DNA of 64,000 bases from Larus michahellis (Eukaryota > Chordata > Aves > Charadriiformes > Laridae). The stretch is from positions 2,931,806 through 2,995,805 of the forward strand of contig NC_133929.1 in NCBI RefSeq assembly GCF_964199755.1, in the 5' to 3' direction. Position 1 is the stretch's first letter; the number at the start of each line of letters is the position of its first letter. The notes below the pieces were generated by a model that did not search any database, was not told the DNA's origin, and was given only the letters and a program-made list of their open reading frames with translations. A program made the translations under genes and the position numbers. Of the stretch, positions 20,557-29,602 are shown piece by piece.

Positions 20557-20619
20557 GTGGCATTCCAAAGTCTTTGCCTTCGGGCCAGTTTGTGATCACT
20601 TCCTACAGTTTCCTGGACA

Positions 20620-20978
20620 GTTTGAGAGAGACCTTATAGCAGCCTTCCAGTCCCTGAAGGGGGCCTACAGGAAAGCTGGGGAGGGGCTGTTTGCAAGGGC
20701 ATGTAGCGATAGGACGAGGGGCAATGGGTTTAAACTAGAGCAGGGCAGGTTTAGATCAGACATTAGGAAGAAGTTCTTTCCAATGAGGGTGGTGAGACAC
20801 TGGCCCAGGTTGCCCAGAGAGGTGGTGGAGGCCCCATCCCTGGAGACATTCAAGGCTAGGCTGGATGAGGCTCTGAGCAACCTGATCTAGTTGAAGATGT
20901 CCCTGCTGACTGCAGGGGGGTTGGACTAGATGGCCTTTAAAGGTCCCTTCCAACCTAACACATTCTATGATTCTATGG
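20620..20978 (+). mobile_element. CR1 LINE 3' end
   Basis: This is the CR1 C-terminal coding end (DLIAAFQSLKGAYRKAGEGLF-like), the 3' UTR with GGACTAGATGGCCTTTAAAGG, and an ATTCTATGATTCTATGG tail at 20961-20977. It may or may not belong to the same insertion as the ORF1 remnant upstream. Confidence 0.85.
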
Positions 20979-21036
20979 AGCCCAAAGCCATGGATTAAAT
21001 GAACTCAACAGACATTTTAGAGGGATGCCCCATAGC

Positions 21037-21093
21037 CTAAGGACATTATATCTGTATGAATATATATGTACATATATATACACATATATAAGA
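21037..21093. repeat. TATA/TACA-rich low-complexity repeat
   Basis: Alternating TATATA/TACATATA sequence of about 57 bases, partly palindromic. Confidence 0.7.
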
Positions 21094-21164
21094 CAAGGGA
21101 AAGTGGTGGCATTAATTGTAAATGCTAAGATCTGTGCATGACGTAGATGGCATGGAATAAGGGG

Positions 21165-21895
21165 TGGATAATGCGCAAGTGCAGGTTTCTCCACATGGGA
21201 CGGGGTAATCCTGGTTATACGTACAAACTGGGGGACGAGAAGCTGGAGAGCAGCCCCATGGCAAGAGATCTGGGGGTCTGGGTTAATGGTAAGTTGAATA
21301 TGAGTTACTAGTGTGCCCTGGCAGCCAAAAGAGCCAACTGTGTCCTGGGGTGCAACAAGCACAGCATAGCTAGCTGGTTGAGGGAGGTGATTGTCCCACT
21401 CTACACAGAAGTGGTGCAGCCCCACCTCGAGTTCTGTGTGCAGTTTTGGGTGCCTCAATATAAGAAGGACATCAAACTATTTGCGTTTGTCCAGAGGAGG
21501 GCAACCAAGACGGTGAAAGGTCTCGAGGGCAAGACTTATGAGGAGTGACTGAGGTCACTTGGCTTGTTCAGCTTGGAGAAGAGAAGGCTGAGGGGTGACC
21601 TCATGGCAGTCTACAACTTCCTCAAGGGGGCCAGTGGAAGGGGAGGTGCTGATCTCCTCTCTCTGTTGACCTGTGATAGGACGTGTGGACATGGTATGAA
21701 GCTGCATCAAGTTCGAATTGGACCTTAGGAAAAGGTTCTTCACTGAGAGGGTGGTCTGTCACTATAACAGGCTCCCCAGGGAAGTGGTCACAGCCCCAAG
21801 CCTGTCAGAGTTGAAGGAGCATCTGGACAATGCTCTTAGTCATATGGTTTAGTTTTAGGTAGCCCTCTGAAGAACAGGGAGTTGGACTTGACAAG
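21165..21895 (+). mobile_element. Old CR1 LINE fragment, ORF2 C-terminal third
   Basis: A diverged CR1: it reads [57 protein letters not shown] and [19 protein letters not shown] across frames. In-frame stops (for example TAG near 21309 and TGA near 21546) and small indels interrupt it. The end near 21895 lacks the octamer tail. It is the most diverged CR1 in the window. Confidence 0.8.
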
Positions 21896-21921
21896 AATCA
21901 AGGTTCTCAGGATGAGACACC

Positions 21922-22638
21922 TGTGGCAATGTGCTCTCCCCTTCCCCAACCAGCCCCTCCCTGGGCTCCTGCTCAAGCCATAACCATCAGTGGGAGGTGT
22001 GATGAGCTGCACCTGGACTTTGGGGGATGGCTGGCAATACAGTCAAAACACTGTCTGGAGTGGGGGCCTAGACATCTTGTTCCCATGGGAATATGACTAT
22101 AGGTCAATTATCTTACTCCATAAATAGCGGACAGCCCAAGAGCCCTTTGAGCTCTCCTGCACGGCAGCGGGCTGCACGCCAGGATCTCCCCTTGAGTGGG
22201 GACGCTCGCTTAAGGTTCTGCTCCTCGAGGCTGAGAGATTCCTTGCCGCAGCAGATTCTCGGTAAGTGACTGATAGCATGCTAAACTTTGAAATCTTAGC
22301 TGAGTGAGATAAGGATTGATTGCGCATATAGAATCCTTTAGACACAAACCGTTGACCAAGTCTGGGACTAGGAGTGGATCCAGCCGCCCCTAGGCTCCTC
22401 TCTGAGAAGGAGTTTAGAAAGCCAGGGGGTCCTTTCTGAACCTCGTGACTCAACGGGAGGGTCTCCCTGACAGCTTGTCTGACCCTGGCCTCTGTGCAGT
22501 AAATAACCAAGTGTGCCCTGGCATCGAATCTTGTAAAACACTGTCGCATTCACTACTGACTTTGTTAAATCGCTGTTTTATATTAATAAATATTCCACTG
22601 CTTCTCTCTTACAAGTGAAGTTAATCACTCTGCCCGCA
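21922..22638 (+). mobile_element. 5' LTR of ERV-C
   Basis: About 717 bases, beginning TGTGGCAATGTG and ending near CTCTGCCCGCA. A second, nearly identical copy lies at 49977-50686 and a 5' scrap at 43718-43865; comparison sets the limits. A TATA-like ATAAATAG at 22120-22127 and AATAAA at 22585-22590 fit a U3-R-U5 layout. The exact 3' end is uncertain by a few bases because the inverted terminal match is weak and no primer-binding site was recognised downstream. Confidence 0.85.
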
Positions 22639-22721
22639 AGGATGGGATGCGTTATCACTGATTATTTATGGAACTACAGCCCCAAATTCTCAGAGGAATG
22701 GGCTAGTGATAACTGGCACAA

Positions 22722-24026
22722 TTGGAAGAGCACTTAAAAGCAATTAGGGGCCACACAAAGGATGGAAAAGAGAAAGGAGTCATCTGCAAGATGTTAGGTA
22801 CCTGTTTAGAAACCAAGTACCAAGACAGGGAGAATAGAAATAGGAGAGAGCAGGAATTAGAGAAGGAAATAGAGAGCGGGAAGGCAACTGAGTCACTGCT
22901 ATCTTTAAAAATGGAACAGCTGCAAAAACAATTGCATTAAGAAAAGGAGAAAAGGCAGAAATTGGGAGAAAAGGTCGAAATCATGCTTATACAGGCTCCC
23001 CGCCCCCCTGGCATTGTACAGATTAGGAAACTGATAGTATCCCCTGAAGATTGGGACGGAGACATTTGGAGTGATCCTGATGATAGCGAGTCAGAAGAAG
23101 ATGTTCTTTTGTTCCCCACATATCCTCCTGAATATGAAGCCAGACCCATTGATAAAACAGAAATAACTGCGGGACCTCAGGGTGGTAATCTGTGGCATAC
23201 TACGCGAACCAGCCCCTGGGATCCGTTGCAATTGACAAATTTGCAAGAGAGATATAGCAGAAACCCCAGTGAAACTGAAACTGAATACTTGTGGCAAGTA
23301 TGCTTAACTGGCGGCGACCGAATCATGTTACGTCAGGATGAAGCCAGCGGCTACTGGGGTCCAGGAGTTTTCTTAAACTTAGGACCTGACCCGACAGATA
23401 CCCCCCATTCTATCACCAGCCAAGTAGCTTATTGGGCGGGAGGAATCGACACCATGGAGCTATCCACAGCCGTCACAAAAGCCACTTGCATACAAGCCAT
23501 GCACAAACGAGGACGCCACGATGTCCCACTATCTGCTACAGTAGATTTTGCAGTGTTAAAACCACTGATCAGAGCAGCCCCAGCAATTCTTAAACCCCAT
23601 CTAGCTGCAAATCGGGATGAGATTAGAAGAGATACCGAATTTAATACACAGGGCAATTGTCCTCCCAGGCGACTCCCTACATGGGCAGAATTAACGCACA
23701 GCATTGTTAACTACTGCCATGAAATGGGCTGGGATGGTGCAGCAGTTGAAAAAAAAAGCCAGAAATCCCAGGGAGGAGATCACAAAGTAAGACCTGTGAA
23801 ACAGGGAACAAGAATTAAATCGAAGGGAAATAAAAACTTGCAAACAGAGTCTCGAGAACAGAGGAATGAATCGTGGAGGAAAGCATTAGCACTAGGCATT
23901 CCCAGAGCCGCGATTCAAGGTCGGCCTACTGGCATTATTTTGAGTCTGATTGAAGCATTCCAGAAACGAGATAACGGTGGAAACGGAGACCGTATTTCAA
24001 CTTCTTTGGTATTTCAACTTCTTTGA
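22722..24026 (+). pseudogene. gag: ERV-C gag, one internal stop
   Basis: One frame runs from 22722 to TGA 24024-24026 with a single TAA at 22938-22940. The first part is a charged coiled coil (heptads with many Glu/Lys; 73 codons). After the stop come an acidic Ser-rich segment (DDSESEED), a capsid-like domain with LQERYSRNPSETETEYLW and a GGDRIML block, and a basic Lys/Gln-rich C-terminal part. No CCHC zinc knuckle is visible. Gag would form the particle shell. The protease follows 60 bases later in another frame. I assign gag by position between LTR and protease and by composition. Confidence 0.7.
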
Positions 24027-24090
24027 AGGGGGATAATCCCTTTCTCCCTCTTAAGGAGGAATTGCAGGACACAAAGTCAAAAAACGAGTG

Positions 24091-24618
24091 ATGTCCAGAA
24101 GGCAATTGGGACGGAAAATGGAGGCTTATCAGTGGATAAGTGATGATGGCCCATACATATTAATTCCAGTTGGTCCTCGAAGTCAATTAGTAAAGTTTTT
24201 AATAGATACGGGAGCACAAATTTTGATATTAACACAACAAGATGCTGAGAAGCTGGGCGTGCGATCCAGACGGCAAAGAGTTAGAATTACAGGTGCGAAT
24301 GGGGGAACTGATGTATGTCAAACTGCTAAGGTTAGTTTATGGCTCCCAGGTGAGAAGCGCATGTCATCTACTCACTTTGCAATTAAAGTTCATCATGAAA
24401 ATATTTTAGGTTTCGATATTTTAAACGGCCGAACCTGGTGTCTGCCGGATGGCAGTGTGTGGTCCTTCGGCTCAAGCACTGACCTTACCCCGTGCAGAAA
24501 CCGGGAAGCCGCAGTGCGGGTGCTCCGCTCAGCCCCTGCACTCCCCGAGTCAAAGATTACTAATGTACCGCAGTACCTGATTGCTGCTGAGTCACGAAGG
24601 GCATTTCTGAAGTCATAG
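24091..24618 (+). CDS. pro: ERV-C aspartic protease
   Basis: An open frame of 175 codons contains a retropepsin: PVGPRSQLVKFLIDTGAQ has the catalytic DTG near residues 39-41, and an ILGFDILNG block stands where the ILGxD block of retropepsins is expected. The protease would cut Gag-Pol during particle maturation. The frame differs from gag and is closed by a TAA at 24052-24054 just upstream, so expression would need a frameshift not obvious here. TAG at 24616-24618 ends it just before the RT N-terminus. The ATG at 24091 is the first in frame; a retropepsin would normally be released from a polyprotein, so no start is firm. Confidence 0.75.
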   Translation: MSRRQLGRKMEAYQWISDDGPYILIPVGPRSQLVKFLIDTGAQILILTQQDAEKLGVRSRRQRVRITGANGGTDVCQTAKVSLWLPGEKRMSSTHFAIKVHHENILGFDILNGRTWCLPDGSVWSFGSSTDLTPCRNREAAVRVLRSAPALPESKITNVPQYLIAAESRRAFLKS

Positions 24619-25028
24619 CTGATTTGGAGAAAAGACAAATTATCTCCAGAACCCACTCCCCGTATAACTCACCTGTCTGGCCAGTTCGGAAACCTGATGG
24701 GAGGTGGCGTTTAACAGTCGATTACCACGTCTAAATGCTAATACAGCCTCGCTAACGGCCGCTGTACCAAACATGGCAACTTTAACAGCTACTCTGCAAG
24801 CAGCTGCCCACCCAGGGGTGGCGGCATTAGATGTAAAGGATATGTTCTTTATGGTTCCCTTGAAGGGGGAGGATAAAGAGAAGTTTGCTTTCACTTGGGA
24901 GGGAATACAATATACCTTTAACAGACTCCCACAGGGGTATAAACATTAACCCACAATTGCTCATGCCGTGCTTGCCGAACTTTTGCAGACAGTCTCGCTC
25001 CCCCAAGGTGTGAAACTGTCCCAATATA
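24619..25028 (+). pseudogene. pol: ERV-C reverse transcriptase, N-terminal part
   Basis: After the protease stop, 24650-24730 reads as the RT entry (NSPVWPVRKPDG.WRLTVDY), with a small deletion near 24722 shifting the frame. 24704-24949 then reads LTATLQ, ALDVKDMFFMVPL (first catalytic Asp), FAFTWEGIQYTF and RLPQGYKH. TAA at 24947-24949 interrupts the LPQG..HSP block. The reading continues (PTIAHAVLAELL) to 25028, where a CR1 is inserted just before the YIDD active site. Confidence 0.8.
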
Positions 25029-25120
25029 CAGTACCTGGCTCCGAAACTGGTGCTACGAGCAGGGCTTTGGGTTCTGTGATCATAGTTTGATCTGCAGGAC
25101 AGTGGGCCTGCTCGCTAAGA

Positions 25121-25522
25121 ATGGGAAAACCCTGTCCCAAAAGGGGAAAAGGTACTAGGCCAAGAGTTAGCAAGGCTCATGGACAGGGCTTTAAACTAGT
25201 ATCGAAGGGGGAAGGGGGTAAAACCAGGCCCACTAGTAACGAGCCTAGGGATAAAGGGCCAAGGATGGGGGTGAAACTGGTGGCCCAGCTCAAGTGCATC
25301 TACACGAATGCACGTAGCATGGGCAACAAACGGGATGAGCTGGAAGCCATTGTGCAGCAGGACAGCTATGATGTAGTGGCCATCATGGAAACGTGGTGGG
25401 ATGACTGTCACGACTGGAATGCTGCGATGAATGGCTATAAGCTCTTCAGAAGGGACAGGCAAGGAAGGAGAGGCGGGGGTGTGGCTCTGTACATTAGGGA
25501 ATGTTTTGATTGTATGGAGTGA
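25121..25522 (+). pseudogene. CR1 ORF2 endonuclease N-terminus (copy C)
   Basis: This open frame contains the start of the AP-type endonuclease: LKCIYTNARSMGNKRDEL (catalytic Asn block), a VAIMETWWDD block with the catalytic Glu, and RRDRQGRRGGGVALYIREC. In CR1 this enzyme nicks target DNA to expose a 3' end for priming. The frame is lost near 25522 by a small indel, and TAG near 25600 replaces a Tyr codon in the CYRPPNQ block. The rest of the domain continues in the next frame to 26438. Confidence 0.8.
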
Positions 25523-25604
25523 TTCCAGTGATGATAAAGTCGAGTGTTTATGGGTAAGGATGAAGGGGAAGGCAAATAAGGGAGATGTTGTGCTGGGAGT
25601 ATGC

Positions 25605-26438
25605 TAGAGACCACCCGGCCAGGATGAGGACACAGATGAAGTATTCTATAAGCGGCTGGCTGAAGTCTCGCAGTCGCCAGCCCTTGTTCTGCTTGGGGAC
25701 TTCAACCTGCCGGGTATCTGCTGGAAATACAACACAGCAGAGAGCAGGCAGGCTGCGAGGTTCCTCGAGTGCATGGAAGAGAACTTCCTGACACAACTGG
25801 TAGGGGAACCTACCAGGGGAGGTGCCTCGCTAGACCTACTGGTCACAAACAGAGAAGGACTAGTGGGAGATGTGGTGGTCGGAGGTCGTCTTGGGTTTAG
25901 TGATCATGAAATGGTCAAGTTTTCAATTGGCAGTGATGTAAGGAAGGAGGTTAGCAAAACCTCCACCTTGGACTTCCGGAGGGCGGACTTTGGCTTGTTC
26001 AGGACACCGGTTGAGAGAGTCCCTTGGGAGACAGTCCTGAAGGGCAAAGGGGTCCAGGAAGGCTGGACGCCCTTCAAGAAGGAAACCTTAAAGACCCAGG
26101 AGCAGGCTGTCCCCAAGTGTCGCAAGTCTAAAGGGTGGGGAAAATGGCCAGCCTGGATGAATAAGGAACTTCTGATGGGACTTAGGAATAAAAGGAGGGC
26201 TTACCACATTTGGAAGAAGGGACAGGCAACTCAGGAGGAGTACAGAGATCTCGTTAGGTTATTCAGAGAGAAAATTAGGAAGGCAAAAGCCCAGCTGGAG
26301 CTCAACTTGGCCACTAACATTAAGGACAACAAAAAAAGCTTTTATAAATACATCAACAGAAAGAGAGCCAGGGGGAATCTCCATCCCTTACTGGATGCCA
26401 GGGGGGAAAGTTGCAACCAAGGACGAGGTGAAGGCTGA
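25605..26438 (+). pseudogene. CR1 ORF2 endonuclease C-terminus and linker (copy C)
   Basis: After the TAG near 25600 this frame (first ATG 25773) has [11 protein letters not shown], the FSDHEM block and the basic linker with [10 protein letters not shown]. It ends [11 protein letters not shown], 44 bases inside the RT frame. The same out-of-frame ending is seen in copy B. The endonuclease here is therefore split into two frames. Confidence 0.8.
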
Positions 26439-28053
26439 GATACTGAATGCCTTCTTTGCCTCCGTCTTCAATAGTCAGACCAGCTGTCCCCAGGGGGTTC
26501 AGCCTCCGGAGCTGGAAGATAAGGATGGAGAGCAGAACAACCCACCCATAATCCAGGAGGAAGTAGTCAATGATCTGCTTCTGCACCTAGATGCACATAA
26601 GTCGATGGGGCCGGATGGGATTCACCCAAGAGTACTCAGGGAGCTGGCAGGAGAGCTCACCAAGCCCCTCTCCATCATTTATCAACAGTCTTGGTCAACA
26701 GGGGAGGTACCAGATGACTGGAGGGTGGCTAATGTGACGCCCATCTACAAGAAGGGTCAGAAGGAGGATCCGGGGAACTACAGGCCTGTCAGCCTGACCT
26801 CGGTACCAGGGAAGATCATGGAGAGGATCATCTCGAGTGAGCTCTCACGGCAAGCGCAGGGCAGCCAAGGGATCAGGGCCAGCCAGCACGGGTTTAGGAA
26901 AGGGAGGTCCTGCTTAACCAACCTGATCTCCTTCTATGACCATGTGACCCGCCTTCTGGACGCGGGGAAGGCTGTGGACGTTGTCTATCTGGACTTTGGT
27001 AAGGCCTTTGACACCGTCCCCCACAGCATTCTCCTGGAGAAGCTGGTGAATCATGGCACAGACAAGCGTACTCTTCGCTGGGTTAAAAACTGGCTGGATG
27101 GCTGTGCCCAGAGAGTTGGGATTAATGGGGTGAAATCCTCTTGGCGGCCGGTCACCAGTGGTGTCCCTCAGGGCTCAGTTTTGGGGCCGGTTTTGTTTAA
27201 TATCTTTATCAATGATCTGGATGAGGGGACTGAGTGCACCCTCAGTAAGTCTGCAGACGACACCAAACTAGGCGGGAGTGTCGATCTGCTTGAGGGTAGG
27301 AAGGCTCTACAGAGGGACCTGGACAGGCTGGATCGATGGGCCAAGGCCAACTGTGTGAGGTTTAATAAGGCCAAGTGCCGGGTCCTGCATTTCGGTCACA
27401 ACAACCCCAAGCAACGCTACAGGCTTGGGGCAGAGTGGCTGGAAAGCTGCCCAGCAGAAAAGGACCTGGGGGTGCTGGTGGATGGCCAGCTTAACATGAG
27501 CCAGCAGTGTGCCCAGGGGGCCAAGAAGGCCAATAGCATTCTGGCTTGTATCAGGAACAGCGTGGCCAGCAGGAGCAGGGGAGTGATGGTGCCTCTGTAC
27601 TCGGCACTGGTGAGGCCTCACCTCGAGTGCTGTGTTCAGTTCTGGGCCCCTCTGTACAAGAGGGACATTGAAGTGCTGGAGTGTGTCCAGAGGAGAGCTA
27701 CCAGGCTGGAGAGGGGTCTGGAGACCAGGGCATATGAGGAGAGGCCGAGGGAGCTGGGCATGTTTAGCTTGGAGAAGAGGAGGCTGAGGGGAGACCTCAT
27801 TGCCCTCCACAACTACCTGAAAGGAGGGTGGAGAGAGGTGGGTGGTGGCCTCTTCTCCCAGGTGAATAATGACAGGACCAGAGGAAATGGTCTGAAGCTG
27901 TGGCAGGGGAGGTTTAGATTAGATATCAGGAAGAATTACTTTACTGAAAGAGTGGTCAGGCACTGGAACAGCCTGCCCAGGGAGGGGGTTGAGTCACCAG
28001 CCCTAGAGGTGTTTAAGAAACGTCTAGATGTGGCACTTCAGGGCATGCTCTAG
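26395..28053 (+). CDS. CR1 ORF2 reverse transcriptase part (copy C)
   Basis: This 552-codon open frame, the same length as that of copy B, holds [54 protein letters not shown] and the CR1 C-terminal domain. The catalytic box is SADD at 27250-27261, with Ser replacing Phe as in copy K. The ATG at 26395 lies at the purine run where the endonuclease frame shifts. Otherwise the RT looks undamaged. Whether SADD is active is unknown to me; the two aspartates are kept. Confidence 0.85.
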   Translation: MPGGKVATKDEVKAEILNAFFASVFNSQTSCPQGVQPPELEDKDGEQNNPPIIQEEVVNDLLLHLDAHKSMGPDGIHPRVLRELAGELTKPLSIIYQQSWSTGEVPDDWRVANVTPIYKKGQKEDPGNYRPVSLTSVPGKIMERIISSELSRQAQGSQGIRASQHGFRKGRSCLTNLISFYDHVTRLLDAGKAVDVVYLDFGKAFDTVPHSILLEKLVNHGTDKRTLRWVKNWLDGCAQRVGINGVKSSWRPVTSGVPQGSVLGPVLFNIFINDLDEGTECTLSKSADDTKLGGSVDLLEGRKALQRDLDRLDRWAKANCVRFNKAKCRVLHFGHNNPKQRYRLGAEWLESCPAEKDLGVLVDGQLNMSQQCAQGAKKANSILACIRNSVASRSRGVMVPLYSALVRPHLECCVQFWAPLYKRDIEVLECVQRRATRLERGLETRAYEERPRELGMFSLEKRRLRGDLIALHNYLKGGWREVGGGLFSQVNNDRTRGNGLKLWQGRFRLDIRKNYFTERVVRHWNSLPREGVESPALEVFKKRLDVALQGML

Positions 28054-28133
28054 TGGCAGAGATTGTAGGTTGTTTGGTTGGACTCGATGATCTTAAGGGT
28101 CCTTTCCAACCATGAAGATTCTATGATTCTATG

Positions 28134-28315
28134 AATATATAGATGACATTCTGACTGGAGGAACTTCTCCTGAGACAGAGTAGTGTGGAATGAATCATTA
28201 GCTAACCTATTAAAATGGGGGGAAAAACAGCAGAAGAAAGTTCTAAGGAGGAAAACTCTACAAGCATGTAGAAGGACCAAAATTAATCCAGATCTTCGTA
28301 CTTTCGGTTGCAGGA
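28134..28315 (+). pseudogene. pol: ERV-C reverse transcriptase after the CR1, truncated
   Basis: The reading resumes at the RT active site (YIDDILTGGTSPE, 28137-28175), immediately followed by a TAG. Similarity fades by about 28315. The rest of pol, env and the 3' LTR are absent, so ERV-C is a 5' half only. Confidence 0.7.
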
Positions 28316-29602
28316 AAAAACGTGATACTTTTGGCTGTTGCTGTTGCGATAGAGTGTGGGTGGTGAGAACATGAGAACTGGCTAGTGCAGGGAAAATTTC
28401 TTCTCAATTTAGATGCTTTTTAGTTCAAAATTATCAAATTTTTATTCAAAATTACCTGGGTCTTGAGATCAGTCCTACATGCCATGTCCTGTGTTGGCTG
28501 TTTGTATGGATCCTTTGTGTTGGAATTAGGAATCCAATTCAATGAATGTTGTCTCAAATAGGTGTAGCTTGGAAGAATAACCCTGGAGTCATCACAAAGG
28601 GGCATAGGCTCTTGTTCTTCCTTCAGAAATCGCCACTCTGCATTTTAAACTTCATAACCACTGGAGTACTGCCATTGCAGCATCCAGGGTATTCCATAGC
28701 TTTTCTCTTGACAGGACTTCAGAAAATTTCATGTTCAGAAAATACTCTTTGGCAAAGCCTCGACTCTCATGTTACTATAATTAATCAGCTGATTAATGCA
28801 TTCAAGTGTTTGTGGGTAGGTTTGAAATAAATTCTAATGATGTTCACATAAATCTATTGTGAAAATGCAGCAGATGAAGGAAAAACCAGAGAGATAAATA
28901 CACATAGAAATCTTCTATGTTAAACGTTCTCTTGGTGTCTGCAATAAATTGTCACATTTCCGGCAGGCATTACTGTCAACACAATTTAGGGAAAGAACAT
29001 GGTGATCTTAGAATAAATGCAATTCAGAGGTATAGGGAATTGGGAAGGCGGATTAAAGTTGTAGTTGGCACAGTTTCAGTCTTTTAGCATACCTGGTAGG
29101 TAAAATGCCAGGAGACTGACACATAGGAAGGCACTGTATTGAAAAGGGTCCCAAAATTTGGAAAAAAAAAAAAAAAAAGTGAAAGTGTGGTTCACTGAAG
29201 GTGGGAGAATGAGTAGGAAGATTGGGAGGCTCATGAGAATGCTGAGGGGGTTTGGTGAGGAGGGTCCCCTCAACAGCAGTGAGGCTGCACAGGTGCCCCA
29301 GAGGGTAAGGGGAGGTCATACTGTCAGTGATGAGCAAGCCCTGACATTTCAGCATCGAAGTGATCCTCTGGCTGTCTGGAGGAAGCTCTGTGCAATTGTA
29401 CTTTGAGGTTTTTCTCTGCAGATTTTTTGCTACTCACAACTGTTTGAAAGTAGACAAGGTGGAACCTTGGGATCAGCTTGTAGGACAGTGTCTCTGGGTT
29501 TAAGGAACCCTGGCGACTTTGGCATTATGGACACAGAGAGAGTGGCTACTGCAGGGAAATGGATCCCTTAACAAGTTCATCCTTTTTTAAAGCAATTTGA
29601 TA
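28316..29602. other. Single-copy-looking DNA
   Basis: No gene or repeat is recognised. An A run of about 17 bases lies at 29161-29178. It separates ERV-C from the next CR1. Confidence 0.45.

Larger units (their letters stand above)
25029..28133 (+). mobile_element. CR1 LINE copy C, nearly full ORF2, inserted in ERV-C RT
   Basis: The 3.1-kb young-subfamily CR1 starts in the ORF1-ORF2 linking sequence and ends with GAAGATTCTATGATTCTATG. The hexamer AATATA flanks it at 25023-25028 and 28134-28139; removing the insert restores a continuous ERV RT reading, so this is a probable target-site duplication. ORF2 is complete from the endonuclease start but is broken by a small indel near 25522, a TAG near 25600 and a one-base frameshift near 26401. 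Confidence 0.95.

Noticed and set aside
20961..20977. ATTCTATG repeats as a microsatellite or telomere-like repeat
   Set aside because: They recur only at CR1 3' ends and are the normal CR1 tail.
22639..22721. Primer-binding site of ERV-C
   Set aside because: No stretch after the LTR matched a tRNA 3' end that I recognise; TGGAACTACAGCCCC is too far from the LTR end to trust.
27307..27810. 167-codon minus ORF (with equivalents at 15897-16400)
   Set aside because: It is the antisense of the CR1 RT; it recurs only because the CR1 copies are similar.
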